Of a stretch of 64,000 nt of DNA, positions 1 through 10,130 are shown piece by piece. Every line of letters begins with the position of its first letter. The stretch's first letter is position 1. Below the pieces are notes generated by a model. It did not search any database. It was not told where the DNA came from and worked only from the letters and a program-made list of their open reading frames with translations. The DNA is from Symsagittifera roscoffensis (Eukaryota > Xenacoelomorpha > Acoela > Convolutidae): the NCBI RefSeq assembly GCF_963678635.1, contig NC_087062.1, positions 80,231,200 to 80,295,199 of the forward strand, read 5' to 3'. Both the position numbers and the translations under genes were made by a program.

Positions 1-1
1 T

Positions 2-225
2 TTTCCGAGTGAACTAAAATCTAGAGTGGCATACAAGTTAGTGTGAGGTAGTTGCAAAACCATCTATGTCGGCCAAACGGTCGGACAACTTACTACTAGG
101 CTGGGGGAGCACAAAAAACTGGATACTCCCCTCGGGCAACATCTGAAACAGTGTGGAGGCGATGGTTTGAGCTCAGAGTTAAGTTACAAAATCATTGACC
201 CAGCCAAAATCATTTTTAATTTCTG
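2..225 (+). pseudogene. Penelope-like element GIY-YIG endonuclease fragment (broken)
   Basis: Reading frame 2 shows the end of a GIY-YIG endonuclease domain of the kind found at the C-terminus of Penelope-like retroelements: an LKSRVAYKLV lead, a GSC motif, TIYVGQT (the GIY...YIG core) at 59-79, then TTRLGEHKK and GQHLKQCGG. In that family this domain nicks the target DNA for element insertion. An in-frame TGA at 44-46 sits where a Cys codon is expected, so the copy is dead. The frame also stops after about 225. A pyrimidine-rich tract ending in CAG at 240-252, followed by EHEQLGATR-like sequence in another frame, may mark an old intron or a frameshift. The rest of the element would lie upstream of the window. 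A non-Penelope GIY-YIG gene is possible but less likely. Confidence 0.6.
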
Positions 226-339
226 AGTCCAATATTGATATACTTTTTCAGAGCATGAGCAGTTAGGGGCGACGAGAGCGTCAGTCCAACTTTAATGAAT
301 CTTATATATAACTGTCACTAAAATTAGCTCTAATTGTGG

Positions 340-625
340 TTTTCAGCCGTGTTTTTACCAATAATCATGTTTTCTGGGGATCGGAGACCCAGCTTTGAGA
401 TAGTTTTTGCATGCAAACGAAAGCTGATCAAAAATTGCTAGGTTGATGGCCTTTAAATTGTAAAATAATAGTTAGCCCTTAAGCAGACTAGAAAATTATC
501 TGGCTAGGTCAAAACGGTTAAAATTTAGTAGAAATAAAGTAGCTGACGTCAGCCAGTCGTCAATAGAGAGTTCTTCTACGCTCCGTTACTGTAAAATGTT
601 GGTCTAATGTTACAATTGACATTAA
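340..625. repeat. Decayed relative of the foldback-element arm
   Basis: Short blocks match the right arm of the element at 746-2233 in the same order: TCTGGGGAT, GAGACCCAGC, a TTGCAT block, GCCAGTCGT and a final TAATGTTAC. The spacing is similar but many substitutions lie between the blocks. I read this as an old half-element of the same family. It carries no coding sequence. Confidence 0.35.
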
Positions 626-745
626 AAAACAGGGAAAACAACAAACTCTCAGAATAAATTTGGCGGGATACTTTAAAATTGATTATATGATAGATGTTAT
701 ATAACAATATTATTTTGCTTCGTTTGAGGAGAGACAGTTGTATTT

Positions 746-2233
746 GTAACATTCGCCCGGAAGTACATATCGACGGAAAATAAAGCTAGGTTCAGAAACG
801 ACTGGCTAGCGTCTAAACACGGCTCTACATGCTTTTCACCATCTCTGCCAAAGCCAGTTCTTTTGGTGGTCTTTCTAACATCGGGTCGACAAAAATTGGT
901 GGTCATTCTACTGTTTCCGGCTTCGATCAGAGTGCTCTAATTAACTTAATTACATGCAGAAATATTGTGCTCATGGTTGGGTCTCAGTACCCCCAGACCA
1001 CAAGGTCACTCCTAAAAACAGGGCTACTACTTTTATATTGTATTACCATTGTTTTTGTTCAGTAGACAAAAATCGTCATCTCCATCGAAGATGGATAGAC
1101 CCTTTCCGTTACATCCTAGCTTCTCATTGTCTGAAAATGATTTTAGATGTTAATTGAGTTCAACTCAGGACATCTCCAGGAAGCTAAAAGTTTATAAAGC
1201 ACAGTTTGAGTTCTCCTCCCGAGATTCCTCAGGATTCTGGAATCGGAAGAAATAACGCTCTTAATTCTTTCAGGAAGGCTGGACACGCCGTCCCAACACC
1301 CTTCCTTGCTCTCGGGACCCGCGTTGTTGTGACATTCGACCAGGATGGTCAAAATGCAATTTCGCAATCGAATTTTTATTGAAACATCTAACCGAGAAGA
1401 TTGATGATTTTTATGAATCAGTGACGTTAATTGAACGATCGGCAAAATCGGGAGGGGTTAGTTTCGACTGACATGCTAATTTTTGAATTTTCGATTTGGA
1501 CGTGAAAGACGCGTAGCCTTTTATTATTTCGCATGCACTGAAACTGCGAAATCAGAACAACATTTCAGAGAGAACAACAACGGGAAAACGATAGCAGATT
1601 GAGATTGTGATTAGAAGTTGTCACAAACCAGTTGTAAAGATTTTTCCGCTATAATCGTTACTGAGCAGCTCACGAGAACAAGGAAGGGTGTTTGGACGAC
1701 GTGTCCAGCCTTCCGAAAAGAAATAAGAGTATTATTTCTCCGGATTCCAGAATCCGGAAGGATCTCGGGTGAGAACAGTAACTTGTAATTTTAACAATTT
1801 TTAGCTTCTCGGAATGTCTTGAGTTGAATTTAATTAATACCAAAATCGTTTTCAGATCATGAGAAGCTAGGAGTTGGGGGAAAAAGTTGATCCATCTTCG
1901 ATGGAGATGATGATTTTTATCTACTGAACAAAAACAATAGTAATGTAATAAATAAAAGGTAGCCCTGTTTTTAGGAGTGACCTCGTGGTCTGGGGATACT
2001 GAGACTCAGCCATGAGCTCACTATTTCTGCATATAATTAAGTTAATCAGAGCGTTCTGATCGAAGCCCGAAACAGTAACGTTTTTTTTGTCGACCCGATG
2101 TTAGAAAGACCGCCAAAAGAACTGGCTCTGGCAGAGACGGTGAAAAACACGTAGAGCTGTGTTAATACGCTAGCCAGTCGTTTCAGAACCTAGCTTTGTT
2201 TTCCGTCGATATGTACTTCCGGGCGAATGTTAC
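746..2233. mobile_element. Foldback-type element with inverted arms of about 560 bp
   Basis: The left end starts GTAACATTCGCCCGGAAGT and the right end finishes with its reverse complement (ACTTCCGGGCGAATGTTAC). The arms, about 746-1315 and 1668-2233, match in inverted orientation over long blocks, including the GTCGACCCGATGTTAGAAAG block, the CATCTCCATCGAAGATGG block and the AAGGCTGGACACG block. A central 350 bp separates them and carries GTGACATTCGACCAGGATGG, the terminal motif of the related element at 43704-44678. There is no transposase ORF, so it would be non-autonomous. I could not define a clear target-site duplication. Confidence 0.75.
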
Positions 2234-4095
2234 ATAGATGTTTTTATGGCGCTCCTGGGTGTTATTCTTTTTAACATAATGACCGGCAGAACCGTTAACG
2301 AGCACACCGCGCCGTTCGGATGCTCATAACAAGGCCCTAACCACCGGGGCGGAAGGGTAGTTTGGAACGCGGAAGCCTTCCGGATTCCCGTGAATAGTTT
2401 TTTAACCTAGTTAAGACCGAAATTTCACGAACCAGGAAGGGTGGGGTGATTTGCGGTCCCGTCATTTCCTGAATGGTACGTGACCAAAAACACTTGAAGA
2501 TATACAAGAAACCAAACAAAAAGTAGCATAGTACCAAGGAAAGAACAAAAATCAAATAAATAACCGAAAAACCAAAAACAGTAAAGAAGCATAAAATCAG
2601 TAGAAATCATCCCCTCAGACGAGATGTGATCAGACCCTCCCGTTTGTTGTTGTTAGATATATTGTTGTTACAGGCATTTATATCAATCAGGATCGTTACG
2701 ATCAAATTTGTGGCCTGTTTGTGGTGCTTGTCTTGTAGGGTTATTTGAGTATTTAAGCACGTTAATGCTAATTTGCGCTCAATCCGGAAGGGTCTCAGGA
2801 TTAGAGAAGAAGACTGATCCGGCAAGCAGTGCAAGGAGCGACAAGAGGGTGCTCAAGGACAACAACAACTGACTTTTGGGTATCGTTAACAAGTTTTGTA
2901 TCCCTTTTGGTACAAAAGTAAAATATTAATCGGTGGGGGGCTCGACAGTGACTGCCTTGTAATGACCCTTCACCGAACTGCGAATTTCCGAGTTAAGCAC
3001 CTTAATTCGGGTATTGAACAAACCCGGAGGGGTATAATATTACTAATATTACTATTTATATGGCCTGTATTAATACTCCTATACCCTTTTTCAGTAAAAA
3101 ACACAGTAAGCAGACCGGTTTTAGGGTCAAATTAGCGATATTTTGAACCCCCACATATCGCGATTTTTGAGATATCGATATTTTTTGCAACGGAAAAAAG
3201 CGCAAAATTAGTCAGTTACATCGTTACATCGTAACTGTACTTGTTTAATAAGTAGAACCGGTTGAGATTAGTTCAGAAGTGGTTGGAACTAATTGGGTAC
3301 AAAAAATCGAAATTTCTTGATTTTTGAAAAAACCAAACGCTACAAAAATAGTACATTTTTTGAAAATTTTGAGTTAGGACAGTAAAAATTGTTGTTCGGA
3401 CAACGTTCGCTAGTGAATCGACAGGTTTTAAAACCCGTTTGCCCATAACCTTCCGGGTTACAAAGAAATCGAACTATACGTGTTTGATTTAGTGGATTCA
3501 TCAATCCGGAAGTCTCCATATAGCATTGTTTTTGGCAAATTTTGTTCAGCTGGAACGTTTTAGATCGAGTTTTTTTGCATTGAAATAGAAGAATATAGGC
3601 CTCTTGAGCTCGGATCAATAATTGTTAGGTCGAAAAGAACAGAATTGCGAAAAAAAGTTGGGCGGAACCTATAAGAGAGAATTTTTTTTTTTTTAGAAAA
3701 AAGACGTTTTGTTAATAACTTTGGAACAACTGGACAGATCCAGTTGATCTTGGTACCATTAGATCAAAAATTAGGTGATCTTACTCATAAAAACTTCAAT
3801 TATTCGAAAAAGTAAGCGTGAAATTTTTTTAAGACTGTTTTTAGAAAACTCACTTATTCGGGAAGGTAGACCCTTCACGTTTTATAAAAAAATTTTTGGA
3901 AAGCCCTTATAGCCCTACCAAAGACCAAAGCACGCTATCTTATAAGACCCTTCACAGTTAAGATGAATTGTCAAATAAGAGGTTAGCTTCAATCCGGAAG
4001 GGTCTTGGGACAGAAAATATACCCTTCCTAGTTAGTTCCTACAGCATAATAGCATCGGACAACGTATCCGGAAGGGTATCGGGTGAAAATTTTAA
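2234..4095. other. Intergenic DNA with scattered CCGGAAGGGTC motifs
   Basis: No convincing gene is visible. The motif CCGGAAGGGTC or a close variant recurs on either strand (for example near 2345, 2781, 3448, 3995 and 4070), usually as CAATCCGGAAGGGTCT. Around 3140-3190 there are short palindromic ATATCGCGAT-type runs. Short open frames on both strands have low-complexity composition and overlap one another. I treat them as chance. Confidence 0.5.
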
Positions 4096-4099
4096 ATGT

Positions 4100-4325
4100 C
4101 CCGGAAAAGCTATTTTTGCCAATCCGGAGGGGTCCTGTTTTTGCCAATCCGGAGGGGTCCAAATTTTGCCAATCCGGAAGGGTCCCAATTTTGCCAATCC
4201 GGAGGGGTCTGTTTTTGCCAATCCGAGGGGTCCAAATTTTGCCAATCCGTAGGGGTCCCAATTTTGTCAATCCGGAGGAGTCCTGTTTTTGCCAATCCGG
4301 AGGGGTACTATTTTGTCAAAACTTA
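4100..4325. repeat. Minisatellite, 8 units of about 24-26 bp
   Basis: Eight imperfect tandem units of the form TTTTGCCAATCCGGAGGGGT followed by a short variable linker (CCTG, CCAAA, CCCAA or CTGT). The linkers vary in a roughly alternating pattern, and a truncated ninth unit ends the array. The unit core is the CAATCCGGAAGGGTC motif dispersed across 1.2-4.1 kb. Because the unit has no stop in several frames, long but meaningless ORFs appear on both strands. Confidence 0.9.
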
Positions 4326-5135
4326 ACTGGACATAGGAAGGTAAATAGTACAAGGTATTAGGTTATTAGGAGACAGGCTAGGAACCATTGACTGCACTGG
4401 TAACTTGCCGTTTATAAAAGACCAGACCAAAACAAAACAAGTCTAAGCCCGAAATTTCGCGACACTAGGTCTAAACTTAACAAGAGCTTGTCATTGATTT
4501 GTGTGGATTGAAATCCAAATAGTTTTATGGAAAAGTGATTGCCTTGAGAATTTTATAAGGTCTAGCTCGGGCAATCCGAAGGCAGATAGGTAACACAGGA
4601 CTCGGTGGGTGCAATAGACGCCCACTTGATTACTGTCTTCAAGTTTTGTCTGTTTGGTGCAGCAACAAGCAGGGAAAGCTCTTTCTTTTGAAATAAGTTC
4701 GACAATTACATTGCGACTGACTAAAATACAAAACACCGACATTTTTCATTGAAAATATTTTTCTTCATTTTTGGTTTTAAATCAATAATATCTGTTCTTG
4801 ATTGGGTAGTGAGCACACTATCTTTTAAATATATTGATATAATCTGACTGAGCTAGCTTCATATCTTACAACTAATAATCGATTTTTGGGAATAAATTGT
4901 ATACAAGCTGTACTGTGATAACATACAAGGATTCGTGGTCACTATTTAAGTGAAACTTTTGGAATTTATTGTGTTGTGTTATTATTATCAGTAGTCAGAC
5001 AATTAGGACAGTAGCAATCGAATTCAGTGTATAGGCAGTAAGAAGTGATAAATTGGAAATGAGTCTAAAAAGTCAAGGATACGTAAACTAAGTGATAGCT
5101 CTAGAAAATTCATACCAGAGAAACAAAGAAAGGCA
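4326..5135. other. AT-rich leader in front of the retroelement array
   Basis: Non-coding, AT-rich DNA between the minisatellite and the first gag ATG. If the element had a 5-prime LTR it would be here, but I found no match to the 3-prime flank (42895-43703) and no clear tRNA primer-binding site. A CTATTTAAG near 4943 could pass for a TATA-like box, which is weak evidence. The 100 bp before the ATG are A-rich and may be leader. Confidence 0.4.
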
Positions 5136-5577
5136 ATGAGCGACCCTTTTGTGGAAAGGATCACACGAACCCGGACTGACAAAGGGAAGAAAGTTGCAGG
5201 CGGAATAGTTGAAACCAGAAGACAAAAATCCTATGAAAGGCAAAAGGCAATGTTAGAAGTAGAGGTCCATCCGGAACCTGCCATGGATAAGAACCGGGAC
5301 GGACATGGACCGGAAGGGAGGGGAAACAGAAGATTGGCGAGTGAATCTTCTCCGGTAGAACAAGGCCCAGATGTCTCCACTTCCACCGTGACTCTAGTCC
5401 GAGAAGAGATGTCGGAACTGTCCGATATCTCTACTGAAAATGTGGCGACTACAAGATCACCCACAGATAACACTATGATGCATGGCATGACGGAGAAACC
5501 GACAACGTCCTCCTCGTTTTCAGAAAGAGTGAGGAACACTTTGCGAAACTTCTTTCCATTTACCATGGGAACGGGTA
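5136..5577 (+). pseudogene. U1 gag N-terminal part
   Basis: Open frame from ATG 5136, about 147 residues up to the inversion breakpoint. It is hydrophilic, rich in Ser, Thr, Arg and Glu, and begins MSDPFVERITRTRTDKGKK. It reads like the disordered N-terminus of a retroelement Gag, and the capsid part that should follow is present but inverted (next entry). The only other sign of function is its position at the 5-prime end of the array. Beyond 5577 the same frame runs on to 5792 through antisense capsid sequence, which is meaningless. I chose the ATG because A-rich leader precedes it and no upstream in-frame coding is visible. Confidence 0.6.
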
Positions 5578-6578
5578 CAGGCGATGAAGCATCTCCAAAT
5601 CGTCTAGAAACTTGTCTACCGTCTCGTCTTCACGTTGCCTCCGTTTCTCGAAACGCATCATTGCTTGGTGTCCTTGCACTCCTGAGCCAAAATTATTTAA
5701 CAAGATTTCAAAGATTTTCTCAGCAGTATCCCGCTGGTATTGCATTTTGGCCATTACACAAAATAGGGCTGTCCCTTCCAGGTTCCCGGTGAGAGCACTG
5801 CATTCTTGTCTTTCTGACAAGTTCTCCTCTTCAAAATGCAGTTTCCTTACCGCTATCCAGGTATCAATACAGCCATCAGATTCATCTTTATAGCATCTTG
5901 GTTTCCTAAAAACCCTTCTGGACTTTTCACTGCGTTCATTGGTTCTAGACAACTTCGTTATGAATGTTTCCAAGGACCTGTTCAGAGGTTCAAAGGCTGT
6001 GGCCATTGATGTAGCGTCCCTAGGCTCTGGATTTTCCCTCCTGTCCGAATCGCTGGGATTATTTCTTCCTTGATTCGCATGACTCCAGCTCCTGAAATCA
6101 CATCTCACATATCTTGCGTCGGTCGTTCGTTTGAGGTCGGTCTGTTGCCAATTGAACTTCCTCTGATGTTTGGGCCCCTTGGCCTATTGTCCCCTGTGGC
6201 ATAGCTGGTTGAACTACCTCTTCCTCTAGTGGATCCATGTGTCCTTCTCCTATTCGGTTGTTCATTGAAAATCACTATCGGCTCCCTGCTGGGTTCTCCC
6301 GAGTTCGGTTCCCCATTCTTCGATCCAAACCTGCTGCCTAGTAGCCCATCCAACCTATCCATGATAGCCTGAGTTCACCTCTCCATCATCGCGTCTACCT
6401 TCGTGTCAAGAGTACCAAGATTCTGCTCTTGTTGAATTCTCAACTTATTCATGTCATTCGCGACAAGTTCTTAGCGTTCTCTCCTTCAAGCGTTTTTCGC
6501 TTCTGCTAACTTCTTGTCTGTTGCGGTTGATCTCTTCCCGTAGGTCTTCTCTCTCGATGTGGACTGCCCTTTCTAGTT
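5578..6578 (-). pseudogene. U1 gag capsid segment, inverted
   Basis: About 1 kb of gag is turned around relative to both flanks. On the minus strand it reads, in order: a coiled-coil stretch (LERAVHIEREDLREEINRNR), an Arg/Ser/Gly-rich linker (from about 6362), then the capsid-like region with YQRDTAEKIFEILL, GSGVQGHQAMMRFE and KFLDDLEML. U2 carries part of the same capsid in the correct orientation (13345-13720), which shows that this copy is the inverted one. The left breakpoint falls just after the DNA for LEML, and the right one is near 6575-6585, where the plus strand resumes with NDELRTMLATHYTTLS. Frameshifts within the segment (for example near 6440) add further damage. Confidence 0.75.
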
Positions 6579-7435
6579 CAGTGAAGAATGATGAGCTACG
6601 AACGATGTTAGCAACGCATTACACAACGCTTTCAACCAATGCTCCAACACCAGAGGATTTGAGAATCAAGTCAAAAGAAAATTTTTTACTGAAACCTTCA
6701 TCGAAATCTGGATATTACAAAAAAAAATTATGGAAATTTTAACAATGGACCAGCAAACCAAGGTAACAACTGGTACAAACCAAGGGACGATATGGACAAG
6801 AGACGCTCTTATGCAAATTGCAGTTCGGTGGACCATCATGTGTCAGCATGCCCAACCTATAAACAGGTCATGGAAGCAATAGGCCTTAGCCTCGAGGATG
6901 AAGATGCGTCAGAGGTCGATCATGAAGATTTCATGAGAGAAATAATTGCAAAATTTGGCCCAAGGTGTTTCTTTTGTAACTTGGAAGGTCATTTTAAATC
7001 GGATTGTTCAAATCTTTGGGATGCTGTGGCAGACATCAAGCGTCCAAGCCATGAGGAAACTTTATCGGATGTGAAAGCCAGCAAAGCTCGCCTGTTGAGT
7101 GAAGCGGAGACACGCAGAAAGGAGAAACTGCAAGAGCTGGCAACAAAGAAGTTGCAGGCATTAACGGAAGAGATACGTGAACCGGAACAGGTTAATGCGG
7201 CAGATGACTTCAAGATCGATTATAGGGCAGTCGTGAGGGATGCTCTAAACAGAGTCCAGCAGGATTTGGTGAAGAAGAAGATCGAACAAAAGGTGAAGCT
7301 CGAGCTAGAGAATGAGAAAGTTCAGGAAAAGCTAAACGCCTTCGAGGCATCAGAAGTCGAAGAAATGAAAGCACCAAGTAGTTTGACCATGAAACTAAAT
7401 TTGATCTCTGAGCAGACGTTCGGAATGGTGCCATA
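6579..7435 (+). pseudogene. U1 gag nucleocapsid and downstream coiled coil
   Basis: This resumes gag after the inversion with the capsid end (NDELRTMLATHYTTLS), then a frameshift near 6735. A long frame follows (6792-7433). Two CCHC zinc knuckles are visible: ANCSSVDHHVSAC, whose first Cys has become Tyr, and CFFCNLEGHFKSDC, which is intact (C-x2-C-x4-H-x4-C). These bind RNA in Gag proteins. After the knuckles comes a charged helical region rich in Lys and Glu (about residues 90-200), probably coiled coil. It stops at TAA 7434, where other copies read CAA, so this stop is private to U1. Confidence 0.75.
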
Positions 7436-8252
7436 AGGAAGCAGAATACAGTCAATAATTTCAGTTGCGGGACATCAGGTGATCAAGAACCTAGTTGAAC
7501 CCTATGAGTTCACTACGATGCATTTAGACACATATGCAGATTATCTGAGACAGGTAGAGCCACGCACTGAGTCGAGGGCTGTACGAGCGTTGTTGACATT
7601 GGGTTGCTCACGAACGAGGAAACTCCAGGGGCGCTAGGTGGAAGTCTATGGACCTTATAAAGTGATGTTGAACGTTGACGGGATAAGTATCTACACTAGG
7701 ACCTACGTCACAACAGATAGCGACCAAATGGGACCGATCTATTTGGGTTAGGAAGAACCTAAGGTCCGTAGAATCGGCCATGATGCCATGATGGAGCAAG
7801 ATGCAGTACACATAGGGTACGAAGCAGATGTGACTGCACATCTGCTAGACACCAATGGGAAGAAAATTGGAGTAACAGGAATACTGGACTCAGGAGCAGT
7901 GGTAAGCGTGATGCCAATAAAGACTTGGGAAAGAATGGGCTTCACGAGGGAAGATCTAATTCCAACGAACCTCAGATTGGCGGGCGCCATCCGCGGAGCA
8001 ATCTACATGGCCGGAAGGACACCAATAACGGTCCTTTACATGGGAGGACGCGATCTTTGGATGCGCTTCTTGGTGGTTGAGAATTTAGACGACTCAGACC
8101 AATTCATCCTGGTCCGTTATTTTGTCCGGAACTTCGATGTGATGATTGACTTGAACAACGGTCTAAAAATGATTAGAAACCCGGACCGGAAGTATGTTAA
8201 GAAACCAAATAAAACAATAATAACAGATGAAATCAGGGTACCAATTTTTTAG
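7436..8252 (+). pseudogene. U1 retropepsin-type aspartic protease
   Basis: The only protease in the array. The frame at 7788-8252 carries ILDSGAVVSVMP (DSG catalytic triad at about 7887-7895), followed by beta-strand-like segments and a VMIDL motif, as in Ty3/gypsy proteases that cut the polyprotein into parts. Upstream, 7648-7750 reads as an in-phase N-terminal strand region (VYGPYKVMLNVDGI), but a TAG at 7749-7751 and a frameshift before 7648 break it. The start at 7788 is only the first Met after that stop. U2 to U5 have lost this region by deletion, most of them at one shared junction. Confidence 0.75.
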
Positions 8253-9768
8253 ATAGAAAGGTAAAACTACAGCCGGGACAAGCTGCAATAGCAATTTTAG
8301 AACGAGAAATTCAAACTCGTTAGGTGATAGTAAACAGGTTTGTTTGGTACCCAACCCAAATGGTCAAAGCTCGGTGATTTTAGGCCGGAGCTTCTCCATA
8401 ACACGAAACGGGCTCTCTGCCAGTGTGTTGTTGAACAAACTGGACACCACGGTTACGATCCAGCGTGAAAAGAAACTTGGTTACGCTTTGCCGTTGAAAG
8501 TTGACTATGAGGAGACACAAAACTTGAAGAGATCTAGTGTGAAAGACTGCCCGAATCATGCTGATAAAGATAATATTTTAAAGAGAATTGATGAATTTAA
8601 TAAACTGAAATTCGAAACGAATGACGGTTTATCGAGCTGCTCGAATTTTCCGGAACGCCCCTTGTCATACGAACTAGAATCCGACAAACCGGTTTTGCCG
8701 GAGATAGAACACTTAAGAGGGAAAATAGGTGAAAGAGATTTTGAATCATGAAGAGCGCTTCCTGAAATCGGAATGCGGACGTATTTTCAAAACGTAAGGC
8801 GGACATCGGTTGCTGCAACTTCGTCGAACACGAAATAGAATTAGAGGAAGGCGCCATTCCTCATAGGGAAGGCGCAAGGCGAATGACGCCTAATAAATCG
8901 GAAGCGTGCCGAGCGGAAATAGAAATATTGTTCGAATACGACATGATAGAACCCTCGAAATTGCCTTGGTTTTGCGGGGTAGTCATGGCCAAGAAGAAGG
9001 GGACAGCTTAGGTTCTGTTGCGTCTTTCGTTACCTGAACGCAGTGACAATAAAAGATGCGTACCCGATACCGCGAATAGACGAGAGCCTCTCAAAATTGG
9101 TGACGCCAAGTTCTTCACCACACTGGACTTGGGTTCTGCCTTCTGGCAGTTCCCTCTGCGGAAGAAGGACAGAAAAAAAACCGTATTCGCATGTGAATTG
9201 AGGTTGTACCAGAGGAAGAGGACGCCCTTCGGCTTGTGCAACGCCACGCGCCACTTTTCAAAGACTGATGGCTCAGGCTTTGACCAGAGTGACGAAGAAA
9301 TATAGAAACTTTGTGACGTGTTACGTGGATGACGTGGTCATAGCAACGCCCACCTTGGAAGACCACATTGATCGGCTCGATGGGGTCTTTGGCTGCATGA
9401 AAAGAGCTGGCTTGAAATGCAAACCATCGAAATTTGAAATACTTAGGGTTTCAATCAAGTATCTAGGGAGAATGGTGGACAGGCATGGCGTGAGGCCGGA
9501 CCGGGAAGCAGCGGAGGCTGTGTTGACCTGGAAGGCTCCCAGAACAGACACACAACTCATGAGCTTCCTGGGGTCTGCCAATTATTACCATGAGTTCATA
9601 AAAGGATACGCAAACAAGGTGTACCCCATGCAGAAACTGATGCGCAACAAAGGAAAGAGGGTCGAATGGAACGAAGAAGCGCAAGCTACCTTCGAGAACA
9701 TAAAGCGGGAACTGTGCAAAGCGCCAGTGCTAGGCATGCCTACAGAGAAGGGGCATGTATGTTCTTGA
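8253..9768 (+). pseudogene. U1 protease-RT linker and reverse transcriptase
   Basis: 8344-8748 is a linker (VILGRSFSITRNGLSASV) leading into RT. RT fingers are broken near 8760-9010. The palm follows: YLNAVTIKDAYPIPRI, TTLDLGSAFW (first catalytic Asp), GLCNAT, then CYVDDVVIA at 9319-9345 with the catalytic YVDD box, and thumb/connection motifs (IKYLGRMVDRHGV, FLGSANYYHEFIKGYA). This would copy element RNA into DNA. It has an extra base in the G run near 9003, an extra T in the T run at 9254-9257, and an extra base near 9752; all three are shared with every other RT copy in the array. The RFC-x-DYR-type motif reads RFCCVFR, with Asp changed to Val. Confidence 0.85.
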
Positions 9769-10130
9769 CACAGATGCATCAGTAGTAGCCATCTTAGGAA
9801 TACTGCATCAGGAGCAGGAATGGAATGGAAGAACAGTTCTCCGACCCATTGCATATGGCAGTAAAGTGTTCAGTGACACTGAAATGAAGTATGATGCACC
9901 AAAGGCAGAAATGTTTGCAGTGGTCACATTCGTGCAGAAGTACCGCGCATACTTACGGAGCGCTCCCTTTAAGTTACGCGTGGACAAAAGAGCGTTATCC
10001 TGGTTGAAGACGTACTCGATGAACCAGAGCTAAATTGGTCGGTGGATAGTCTGATTAGACGGCTACCACATGATAATCGAGCACAGGATGTGTGTGAAAA
10101 ACACCAGAATGCTGACAGCGTCAGCAAGAA
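9755..10130 (+). pseudogene. U1 RNase H domain
   Basis: RNase H of Ty3/gypsy type, which degrades the RNA strand during reverse transcription. Visible motifs are TDASVVAILG (first catalytic Asp), RPIAYGSKVF, KAEMFAVVTFV (catalytic Glu) and LRVDKRALSWLKTYS (second Asp). A TAA replaces a Tyr codon right after NQS at 10031. U4 and U5 read through here into QSYIGRWIVRL, so this stop is private to U1. The tail motif expected after RNase H (HQNADSVSKKTEF) follows at about 10100-10140 in another frame. Confidence 0.8.

Noticed and set aside
4100-4325. CRISPR-like array
   Set aside because: Units are contiguous with no unique spacers, and the genome is eukaryotic. It is a minisatellite.
4028-4361. 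Overlapping open frames on both strands rich in Pro-Ile-Arg or Phe-Ala-Asn-Pro
   Set aside because: They are translations of the minisatellite unit, which happens to lack stops.
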